Source of the DNA: DATESZ01 sp035283845
Lineage (GTDB): Bacteria; Desulfobacterota; Syntrophia; Syntrophales; JACQWR01
Assembly: GCA_035283845.1 (NCBI GenBank)
Contig: DATESZ010000101.1
Span: 1-12,108, forward strand
Direction: 5' to 3'
Length of the DNA stretch: 12,108 nt
In this document: positions 5,821 to 12,108 of the stretch, piece after piece
Layout of the letters: the number at the start of each line of letters is the position of its first letter
How positions within the stretch are numbered: the first letter of the stretch is position 1
The notes under the pieces: model-generated
Told to the model about the DNA's origin: nothing
The model's input: the letters and a program-made list of their open reading frames with translations, nothing else
The model's database searches: none
Program-made: the position numbers and the translations under genes

Positions 5821-6210
5821 ATGAAAAAATTAGTTTTAGCGATGATGGTTTTTTTTCTGGTTGGCGGTGTGGCTCTGGCCAAGGATTTTGAGATGACAAA
5901 GAAGGCAGGCGATTTCACCGTGACGGTAAAAATTGACAGGAATCCACCAATTGCCGGTGACAATAACCTCTCCCTTGCCGTGAAGGATGGGATGGGCATG
6001 GAAATTAAGGATGCCAAAGTGTACGTTGAATATTCCATGGCGCCTATGCCCGGCATGCCGGCGGCAAAATACAAGACCGAGACGGAGTTAAAAGGTGGTG
6101 AGTATAAGGCAAAACTCAACTTCTCCATGGCCGGCGGCTGGAGCATGGCCGTCAAAATAACCCGTGGCGATAAGACAACGCAGGTTAAATTCAATGTTGA
6201 TGTTAGGTAG
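5821..6210 (+). CDS. FixH/YtkA-like periplasmic protein with Met-rich loop
   Basis: The 129-residue precursor begins with a clear Sec signal (MKKLVLAMMV and hydrophobic core) with likely cleavage after ALA at residue 20. The mature part of about 109 residues is a predicted beta-sandwich: FTVTVKIDRNPPIAGDNNL, then KDAKVYVEYSM, then GGEYKAKLNFSMAGGW and a final KFNVDVR. The pattern is like the YtkA/FixH-type domains that often precede CusCBA-like genes in heavy-metal loci. A loop YSMAPMPGMP (71-80; M73, M76, M79) together with FSMAGGWSM (101-109) offers methionine thioethers and a nearby tryptophan, which would suit Cu(I) or Ag(I). It lies 25 bases upstream of the outer-membrane factor gene and may serve as the periplasmic metal donor in place of CusF. 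The domain call is moderately sure; the donor role is inferred. Confidence 0.75.
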   Translation: MKKLVLAMMVFFLVGGVALAKDFEMTKKAGDFTVTVKIDRNPPIAGDNNLSLAVKDGMGMEIKDAKVYVEYSMAPMPGMPAAKYKTETELKGGEYKAKLNFSMAGGWSMAVKITRGDKTTQVKFNVDVR

Positions 6211-6224
6211 GACGATGCAGAGAA

Positions 6225-6230
6225 GAGGAG
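6225..6230 (+). promoter_or_regulatory. Ribosome binding site fixing the outer-membrane factor start at 6236
   Basis: GAGGAG lies five bases before ATG 6236. Earlier in-frame starts (6164, 6215) either overlap the end of the FixH-like gene by 47 bases or lack a good site. From 6236 the protein has a credible though long signal peptide. Confidence 0.65.
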
Positions 6231-6235
6231 GCGTC

Positions 6236-7579
6236 ATGCCTTCCTGTCAGGGTTGGAGGACGGCGTTGGCAAAGGCCGCCGGGTACTTCCCGGCTGTCTT
6301 CATTTTCCCTCTCGGCGTCGTGGCTTTCCTGCTGACCGTTGCGCCGTCCCTGGCTGCCGAAGGGGGATTGAAACTCCAGGACCTGATCCGGGAGGCGCTG
6401 AAAAACAATCCGGAAATCCACGCGAGCGAGGCCAAGACAAAAGCCGCTGAGCACAGGATTCCCCAGGCCACGAGTCTGGCCGATCCCATGTTTATGATCG
6501 GTTATGAAAACGAAGGGACGAGCAATCCTTATACCTTTAACAGAGAGGTCTACGGCATGCCTGCCGATTCCCGGTGGATGCTTTCCCTCTCACAGATGTT
6601 TCCCTATCCCGGTAAACTCGGTCTAAAGGGAGATATGGCTGCCCGTGATGCGGAAAGTTTGAAGGCCATGATTGATTCCGCAAGGTTGAACACCATTGTC
6701 CGGGTTAAGGAGCTCTACTATGATATCTCCCTGGCCTATACCACAATTGACTTGCTACGGGACAAGGCCGCGCTTTTTTCCCGGACGGAAGACGCGGCCC
6801 TCGCCCGCTACGCCGCCGGTATGGCGCCGCAGCAGGAAGTCTTGATGGCCCAGACGGAGAAGTACATGCTTCTGGAACGGGAGGAGATGGAGAAACAAAA
6901 GATCAAATCTTTGGAGGCCATGCTCAATGCCGCCCTGGGCAGGGATGGCAGCATCCCTCTCGGCGGCAGGCCCGAACAAGCCTCCTTTACGCCTTATACG
7001 AACAATCTTGATGAACTGATAAAAATCTCCTATGACAAAAATCCGATGATAAGATCCAAGGAAAAAATGTCTGCCGCTGCCGCAGCCAAGGTGCAAATGG
7101 CCAAAAAGGAATTTTATCCGGATTTTACCGTCGGCGGCACTTATTTTGCCAGAGGGGACCAGCTCCCGGACATGTGGAATCTTACGGCAACAGTCAATAT
7201 ACCTTTATATTACAAAACGAAGCAGAAACAGGGGGTTCTGGAGGCCGAGTCATCTCTGCTGGAGACGAAGAAGGATGTGGAGGCAACGAAGCTGATGGCC
7301 TCGTCTTCCCTGCGGGACAACTATTCCATGGTGAAGACGGCGGAGACATTAATGGCCCTGTATAAAGACGGGTTGATCCCCAAGGCCTACCAGGATTTTG
7401 AACTGGCCCTGGCCGGATATACAACCGGCAAGGTGGAGGCGATAACCGTGATCACCAGACTGAAATCACTCATCGATTACGAGCTGTTATACAGGAGCCA
7501 GTTAGTCCAGAGAGAAAAGGGCATAGCCAGGCTCGAAGCCATAGCGGGAATCATGGATTACGAAACGGGGGCGAAATGA
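6236..7579 (+). CDS. cusC: TolC-family outer-membrane efflux protein, CusC-like
   Basis: From ATG 6236 this is a 447-residue outer-membrane factor, close to the usual length. The signal peptide runs to about residue 40 (core FIFPLGVVAFLLTVAPSLA). There is no lipobox, unlike E. coli CusC, which is a lipoprotein. The mature part opens with LQDLIREALKNNPEI, typical of the family, and has QMFPYPGKLGLKGDMA (120-135), a motif I know from CusC/CzcC-type proteins. Two repeated coiled-coil halves follow, with the second at about 230-440, including ISYDKNPMIRSKEK and YPDFTVGGTYFARGDQ. It forms the trimeric exit duct for the adaptor and pump encoded next. Its stop overlaps the adaptor start in ATGA at 7576-7579, indicating translational coupling. 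Assignment to the heavy-metal group comes mainly from the neighbours. Confidence 0.88.
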   Translation: MPSCQGWRTALAKAAGYFPAVFIFPLGVVAFLLTVAPSLAAEGGLKLQDLIREALKNNPEIHASEAKTKAAEHRIPQATSLADPMFMIGYENEGTSNPYTFNREVYGMPADSRWMLSLSQMFPYPGKLGLKGDMAARDAESLKAMIDSARLNTIVRVKELYYDISLAYTTIDLLRDKAALFSRTEDAALARYAAGMAPQQEVLMAQTEKYMLLEREEMEKQKIKSLEAMLNAALGRDGSIPLGGRPEQASFTPYTNNLDELIKISYDKNPMIRSKEKMSAAAAAKVQMAKKEFYPDFTVGGTYFARGDQLPDMWNLTATVNIPLYYKTKQKQGVLEAESSLLETKKDVEATKLMASSSLRDNYSMVKTAETLMALYKDGLIPKAYQDFELALAGYTTGKVEAITVITRLKSLIDYELLYRSQLVQREKGIARLEAIAGIMDYETGAK

Positions 7580-8856
7580 AGAAAAGAAAAATGATTGTGT
7601 TCGCCATCTGTCTGCTTGTTGCAGCCGGCATACTTTCTTATATTTTTTATACCGGGTCATGGAAAAAAGTGGCGGAAAAGATGGGGATTGCCAAAGCGGT
7701 AAAAGTGGCAATGCCGGCAGCTACAGAACAACAGGCGGGGGGCGCCGCTGCTGATGCGCAGACGAAGTCGGATATGGGGAATATGAATATGGGGCAGCCC
7801 CGTGGGGAAGCGCCGGCTGGTGAGGAAACGCCGACCGTGGAGATACCGACGGACAAACAACAGCTCATTGGTGTCAAGACTGTAAAAGCCGCGATAATGC
7901 CACTGCAAAAGGTGATCCGGACTGTTGGCCGCATCGAGTATGATGAACAAAAGCTGGCCACGGTCAATACCAAGATTGAAGGGTGGATCGAAAAGCTCTA
8001 TGTGGATTACACGGGCCGCTATGTGAAGAAGGGGGAACCGCTGGCCGAGGTTTACAGCCCCGAGCTGGTGGCTACGCAGAAAGAATTTTTAAATACCTTG
8101 CGGTGGGCAAGTCAGGGCAAAGAGGTGAAAGACGAACGCGTATCCATGCTGCTGACCAAAGACGCCGACGTCATCCTGGAAGCCGCGAGAGAACGATTGC
8201 GGCTTTGGGACATAAGTGAAGAACAGATCAAACAAATTGAGCAAACAGGGAAGCCCGTAAGGACTTTAACCATCTATAGCCCCGTCAGCGGTTTCGTCAT
8301 TCAGAAAATGGCCATTCAGGGAGTGCGCGTGATGCCGGGAGAAAAACTCTTCGATGTGGTCGATCTCTCGACCGTTTGGATCGTTTCCGACATTTATGAA
8401 TACGAATTGCCGCTGATCAAGGTGGGACAAATGGCCCGCATCGGTTTGAGTTATTTCCCTGGCAAGGAATTTTCTTCCAGGGTGGATTATGTGTATCCTT
8501 CCTTAGCCGGCGACACCAGAACGGCCAAGGCGAGATTTACGATCCCCAATCCCGATGGTGTTCTGAAACCTCAGATGTTTACCAATGTGGAGATCAAGAT
8601 TAATCTGGGGAGCAGACTGGCCGTGCCGACCGCGGCAGTCATCGATACGGGTATGAGACAGATCGTTTACGTGGACAAGGGCGAGGGGAATTTTGAACCG
8701 CGGGAGGTCATGCCGGGCTTGCGGTCGGAAGACATGGTGGAAATTATCCACGGTCTCAAGGCAGGGGAAAAAGTATCCTCCTCGGCCAACTTCCTCATTG
8801 ATTCGGAGGCCCAGTTGAAGGGTGTGCAGGCCATGCCGGGCGGGCATAAGCATTAA
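7576..8856 (+). CDS. cusB: CusB-like RND periplasmic adaptor (membrane fusion protein)
   Basis: The 426-residue protein has an N-terminal membrane anchor or signal (about 5-25), then a low-complexity linker with MGNMNMG (M67, M70, M72), resembling the N-terminal three-methionine site of E. coli CusB that accepts Cu(I)/Ag(I). The lipoyl-like half KIEGWIEKLYVDYTGRYVKK (133-152) leads to YSPELVATQKEFL, a short alpha-hairpin, and the second half YSPVSGFVIQKMAIQGVRV. The beta-barrel and membrane-proximal domains follow (VWIVSDIYEYELPLIKVGQ, VPTAAVIDTG, GLKAGEKVSSSANFLIDSEAQLKG). The protein ends in GGHKH, another possible metal ligand. There is no YHS or heavy-metal-binding domain at the N-terminus. 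It bridges the pump and the outer-membrane duct. It overlaps the upstream gene by four bases and the downstream gene by one, so the three efflux genes are translationally coupled. Confidence 0.93.
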   Translation: MKKRKMIVFAICLLVAAGILSYIFYTGSWKKVAEKMGIAKAVKVAMPAATEQQAGGAAADAQTKSDMGNMNMGQPRGEAPAGEETPTVEIPTDKQQLIGVKTVKAAIMPLQKVIRTVGRIEYDEQKLATVNTKIEGWIEKLYVDYTGRYVKKGEPLAEVYSPELVATQKEFLNTLRWASQGKEVKDERVSMLLTKDADVILEAARERLRLWDISEEQIKQIEQTGKPVRTLTIYSPVSGFVIQKMAIQGVRVMPGEKLFDVVDLSTVWIVSDIYEYELPLIKVGQMARIGLSYFPGKEFSSRVDYVYPSLAGDTRTAKARFTIPNPDGVLKPQMFTNVEIKINLGSRLAVPTAAVIDTGMRQIVYVDKGEGNFEPREVMPGLRSEDMVEIIHGLKAGEKVSSSANFLIDSEAQLKGVQAMPGGHKH

Positions 8857-11800
8857 TGATAGCTAAAATCATCGAATACAGCGCGCGGAATAGATTCATC
8901 ATTTTCCTGCTCGTAGCATCCCTGGGCATTTGGGGATATTGGGCCCTGAAGAAAACACCCCTCGATGCCATTCCCGACCTCAGCGACACCCAGGTGATCA
9001 TCTATACGGAATGGGCGGGCAGAAGCCCCGATCTGGTGGAAGACCAGATAACCTATCCCATTTCATCCACACTGCTTGCGGCGCCGAAGGTCCAGTTCGT
9101 CCGGGGATTTTCCTTTTTAGGGAGTTCCTTCATCTATGTGATCTTTGACGAAGGCACAGACATCTACTGGGCGAGAAGCCGGGTCCTGGAATATCTCCAG
9201 GCCGTTAAAGTCAAGATTCCCGCGGATGTCAACCCTGTCCTCGGACCCGATGCCACGAGTGTCGGCTGGGGGTTTTCCTATGCCATTGTGGATAAGACGG
9301 GCAAACACGATCTGGCGGAGCTCCGCAGCCTTCAGGACTACAATCTGAAACTGGCTCTCGAGAGTGTGTCGGGCGTTTCCCAGGTGGCAAGCCTGGGGGG
9401 CTTTGTCAAACAGTACCAGATAACCATTGATCCCAACAGGCTTCTTGCCTTCAACATACCCCTCATGTCAGTCATGGAGGCGGTAAAGAAGAGTAACCGC
9501 GATGTGGAAGGAAGGGTGCTGGAGTTTTCCGGCATCGAATACATGATAAGAGGGCGGGGCTACATAAAAAACCTGAAGGACCTGGAAAATATTTCCGTAG
9601 GCGCCGACGGCCGCGGTACGCCGATCCTTCTGAAGGATGTGGCAACCATCAAATTGGGGCCGGAGATAAGACGGGGGCTCGCTGAGCTCGACGGAAAGGG
9701 CGAAGTGGCGGCAGGGATTGTCGTGGTCAGATTTGGAGAGAACGTCCTTAATGTGATCGAAAGGGTCAAGGAAAAGATAAAAACAACTATCGCGCCCAGC
9801 CTCCCCAAGGGCGTGGAGGTTGTCACCACCTATGACCGCTCCGACCTGATTCGGCGCTCCATTGATACCCTCAAGGAAGAGATTATTAAACTTACGGTGG
9901 CGGTAAGCGCGGTCTGCATCGTCTTCCTTTTCCATCTGCCCAGCGCCTTCGTGGTTATCCTGACGCTCCCCATTGCCATTATCATTTCCTTCATCTGCAT
10001 GTATTATCTGGGGATCACGTCCAACATCATGAGCTTAAGCGGGATTGCCATCGCCATCGGCGCCATGGTGGATGCTGCCATCATCATGGTGGAAAATGCC
10101 CATAAAAAACTGGAGTACTGGGAGGAGGCGGGCCAGCCTGGAAGCCGTACAGACGTCATCATTGAAGCGGCGAAAGAGGTGGGGCCGTCGCTTTTTTTTG
10201 CCCTTCTCGTCATCAGCGTGGCTTTCCTGCCCGTTTTCACCCTGCAGGCGCAGGCGGGAAGACTTTTCAAGCCCCTTGCCTATACGAAGACCTTTGCCAT
10301 GCTCTTTTCCTCCTTTCTCGCCGTTACGCTCACCCCCGTTCTCATGACCATTTTTATCCGGGGCAATATCAAACATGAGGATAAAAACCCCATCAGCGTT
10401 ATGCTCCGTACAATTTACGAACCCGTGGCGCATTTTTCCCTGCGCTTCCGAAAAACCGTGATTTTTGTTGCCCTGATCGTCATGGCTCTGACGACCTACC
10501 CCTTTATGAAACTTGGGTCGGAATTTATGCCGCCGCTTTATGAAGGCACGCTTTTTTATATGCCCGTGACGGTGCCGGCGGCATCCATCAGCGAGGTTTC
10601 CAGTCTGCTGAAGCTGCAGGACAGGATCTTAATGAAGATCCCTGAAGTAGCCCAGGTATTCGGCAAGAGCGGGCGGGCGGAAACTGCCACCGATCCGGCG
10701 CCGCTGGAGATGTTTGAGACGGTCATCAATCTCAAACCGGAATCCGAGTGGCGCAAGGGCATGACCGTGGAAACCCTGAAAAGCGAGATGAATGACGCCC
10801 TGACTATACCGGGGGTGGCCAATTCCTTTACCATGCCCATCAAGGCGCGGACTGACATGCTCTCCACGGGCATCAGGACGCCCGTGGGCATCAAGGTCCT
10901 GGGCCCCCGCATTGACGAGTTGGAGAGAATAGGCAAGGAAATAGAAAATGCAGTGAAGGATGTCCCCGGTACCAGAAGCGCCTATGCGGAACGGCTGACT
11001 ACAGGATACTTCATGGATTTCAATATTAAACGTGAAGAAATTGCCCGCTACGGATTGAGCGTCGATGACGTTCAGGAAGTTGTTCAGACGGCGGTGGGAG
11101 GGATGAACCTGACTACCACCGTTGAGGGGAGGGAGCGTTATCCCGTCAATGTGAGGTATGCGCGGGAATTGCGGAATGATATCGAGAAGCTGAAAAGGGT
11201 GCTGGTGCCTGTGAGGATGGGTGGGCAATCTGCCGGTGGCGGCATGAGCGGGACTTCTACCGGCTCCCCTTCCCTTGTCCAGGTACCGCTGGGACAACTG
11301 GCAGACATCAGGATCATCAAAGGACCAACGGGCATCAAGAGCGAAGCGGGGCTGCTGTCGTTATACGTCTATCTGGATTTTTCCGGGCGCGACGTGGGCG
11401 GTTACGTGGATGACGCGAAGAAGCGGGTCGCTACGGTAAATATACCATCTGGATACCGCCTGGAATGGAGCGGGGAGTACGAATATCTGGTAAAAACCCA
11501 CGAAAGATTAAAGATGGTTCTCCCGCTTACGGTGCTCATTATCTTTGTGCTTATCTTTCTCAACACCAAGAGCATCACGAAAACGATGATTGTTTTTCTT
11601 GCTGTGCCCTTTTCGCTGGTCGGCTCATTCTGGCTGCTTTATCTCCTCAATTATAACATGAGCATAGCCGTCTGGGTGGGGATCATCGCCCTGGCGGGGC
11701 TGGATGCGGAAACAGGTGTCGTCATGCTTCTCTATCTTGACATTGCCCATGAGAAATGGCGGCAAGAAGGAAAGTTGCAAAGTCTGGCTGACCTCAGGGA

Positions 11801-12026
11801 GGCGGTCATGTACGGCGCTGTCAAGCGGATACGCCCCAAGATCATGACCGTAAGCGTCATCCTGGCCGGTCTTATTCCCATCATGTTCAGCCACGGCACC
11901 GGCGCCGATGTGATGAAACGGATCGCCGCACCCATGGTGGGCGGTGTGATCACTTCCACAATCTTGGAGCTGGTAATATATCCGGCCATCTACATGATAT
12001 GGCGGGGAAGGGAGTTTAAAAAATAA
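8856..12026 (+). CDS. cusA: CusA-like heavy-metal RND efflux pump (Cu(I)/Ag(I))
   Basis: This complete 1056-residue inner-membrane pump has the HME-RND layout of twelve helices and two large periplasmic loops. Compared with what I recall of E. coli CusA, key residues are kept: proton-relay D406 (GAMVDAAIIMVENAHKKLE), E952 (AGLDAETGVVML) and K995 (RIRPKIMTVSV); and substrate methionines M569 (LFYMPVT), M619 (APLEMFET) and M668 (TDMLSTGIRTP). The methionine triad and the IDMLSTGI-like motif favour copper/silver over the zinc/cobalt/cadmium CzcA branch. A Gly/Ser/Met-rich stretch, MGGQSAGGGMSGTSTG (788-803), interrupts the second periplasmic loop before VQVPLGQLADI and looks like an insertion relative to CusA. 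The start ATG overlaps the adaptor stop in TAATG. Transport is driven by proton import and exports metal through CusB and CusC. It is the last gene of the run, with a C-rich hairpin about 60 bases downstream. Confidence 0.96.
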   Translation: MIAKIIEYSARNRFIIFLLVASLGIWGYWALKKTPLDAIPDLSDTQVIIYTEWAGRSPDLVEDQITYPISSTLLAAPKVQFVRGFSFLGSSFIYVIFDEGTDIYWARSRVLEYLQAVKVKIPADVNPVLGPDATSVGWGFSYAIVDKTGKHDLAELRSLQDYNLKLALESVSGVSQVASLGGFVKQYQITIDPNRLLAFNIPLMSVMEAVKKSNRDVEGRVLEFSGIEYMIRGRGYIKNLKDLENISVGADGRGTPILLKDVATIKLGPEIRRGLAELDGKGEVAAGIVVVRFGENVLNVIERVKEKIKTTIAPSLPKGVEVVTTYDRSDLIRRSIDTLKEEIIKLTVAVSAVCIVFLFHLPSAFVVILTLPIAIIISFICMYYLGITSNIMSLSGIAIAIGAMVDAAIIMVENAHKKLEYWEEAGQPGSRTDVIIEAAKEVGPSLFFALLVISVAFLPVFTLQAQAGRLFKPLAYTKTFAMLFSSFLAVTLTPVLMTIFIRGNIKHEDKNPISVMLRTIYEPVAHFSLRFRKTVIFVALIVMALTTYPFMKLGSEFMPPLYEGTLFYMPVTVPAASISEVSSLLKLQDRILMKIPEVAQVFGKSGRAETATDPAPLEMFETVINLKPESEWRKGMTVETLKSEMNDALTIPGVANSFTMPIKARTDMLSTGIRTPVGIKVLGPRIDELERIGKEIENAVKDVPGTRSAYAERLTTGYFMDFNIKREEIARYGLSVDDVQEVVQTAVGGMNLTTTVEGRERYPVNVRYARELRNDIEKLKRVLVPVRMGGQSAGGGMSGTSTGSPSLVQVPLGQLADIRIIKGPTGIKSEAGLLSLYVYLDFSGRDVGGYVDDAKKRVATVNIPSGYRLEWSGEYEYLVKTHERLKMVLPLTVLIIFVLIFLNTKSITKTMIVFLAVPFSLVGSFWLLYLLNYNMSIAVWVGIIALAGLDAETGVVMLLYLDIAHEKWRQEGKLQSLADLREAVMYGAVKRIRPKIMTVSVILAGLIPIMFSHGTGADVMKRIAAPMVGGVITSTILELVIYPAIYMIWRGREFKK

Positions 12027-12071
12027 TGGAACTCTCATGACGGCGCCCGTCACAAAGGATAATGAAAATTA

Positions 12072-12092
12072 CCCCTCCCCCCTCCCCCTCCC
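12072..12092 (-). other. G-quadruplex motif on the minus strand
   Basis: The plus strand has C-runs of 4, 6, 5 and 3 bases separated by single T residues. The minus strand therefore carries four G-runs of at least three with one-base loops, the most favourable G-quadruplex pattern (an i-motif is possible on the C strand). It overlaps the left arm of the hairpin at 12084-12106, so the two structures compete. Formation in the cell is inference. Confidence 0.6.
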
Positions 12093-12106
12093 TCAAGGGG
12101 AGGGGG
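12084..12106 (+). terminator. C/G-rich hairpin after cusA, possible terminator or dispersed repeat
   Basis: CCCCCTCCC (12084-12092) pairs perfectly with GGGAGGGGG (12098-12106) around the five-base loop TCAAG, giving a very stable 9-bp stem. It lies 58 bases after the cusA stop. The window ends two bases later, so a following T-run cannot be seen. Such pyrimidine-then-purine palindromes also occur as dispersed intergenic elements in many genomes, so the terminator call is tentative. Confidence 0.5.
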
Positions 12107-12108
12107 TG

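Noticed and set aside
6164..6235. N-terminal extension of the outer-membrane factor from ATG 6164.
   Set aside because: It overlaps the FixH-like gene, adds an arginine-rich stretch before the signal peptide, and has no ribosome site, whereas ATG 6236 does.
9468..10433. Long minus-strand open frames inside cusA.
   Set aside because: They are antisense to strongly conserved CusA motifs, lack ribosome sites, and show no protein family features.
1..12108. CRISPR arrays, tRNA or rRNA genes, insertion sequences.
   Set aside because: I saw no regularly spaced repeats, RNA gene signatures, transposase motifs or flanking target duplications.

Overview
The window reads as one long, single-direction copper/silver handling locus from a Gram-negative bacterium. 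The outer-membrane factor, RND pump and sigma-54 promoter, together with a DUF2318/FtsX/ABC module, suggest a member of the Desulfobacterota (former Deltaproteobacteria), but this is inference from gene content and no taxonomic marker is present.

Layout: (1) 1-139 is the C-terminal end of a CopB-like outer-membrane copper resistance protein. (2) 140-480 is a 341-base intergenic region with dyad symmetries and, at 413-428, a near-perfect sigma-54 (-24/-12) promoter. (3) 481-4091 holds an envelope module: a membrane-anchored SurA_N-like protein with a cytoplasmic zinc ribbon and a periplasmic Gly/Cys tract, a DUF2318 Cys-rich membrane protein, an FtsX/MacB-type ABC permease and its LolD-like ATPase. 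The last three resemble the DUF2318-permease-ATPase part of the Campylobacter P19 / E. coli Fet iron loci, but no P19 or Ftr1 is visible here. (4) 4114-4628 encodes two very small His/Met-rich envelope proteins, one a predicted lipoprotein, sharing an HQHMM motif. (5) 4660-5802 is a PLP-dependent cystathionine gamma-synthase/lyase family enzyme, unexpected inside a metal locus. (6) 5821-12026 encodes a FixH/YtkA-like periplasmic protein followed by a CusC-, CusB- and CusA-like tripartite HME-RND efflux system. The copper/silver-binding methionines and proton-relay residues known from E. coli CusA appear to be present. (7) The window ends in a C-rich tract with a 9-bp hairpin and a G-quadruplex motif on the minus strand.

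From 481 to 12026 every gene lies on the plus strand with gaps of at most about 70 bases, and the last three overlap. The simplest reading is one 11-gene operon driven by the sigma-54 promoter, although internal promoters cannot be excluded. In this model CusCBA exports Cu(I)/Ag(I) from the periplasm across the outer membrane. The His/Met-rich small proteins and the Met-rich FixH-like protein could act as periplasmic metal buffers or donors in place of CusF, which is absent from the window. The Cys-rich DUF2318/FtsX/ABC module would handle a related thiol- or metal-dependent envelope task, and the PLP enzyme could supply sulfide or cysteine-derived thiol. These assignments of cooperation are inference.
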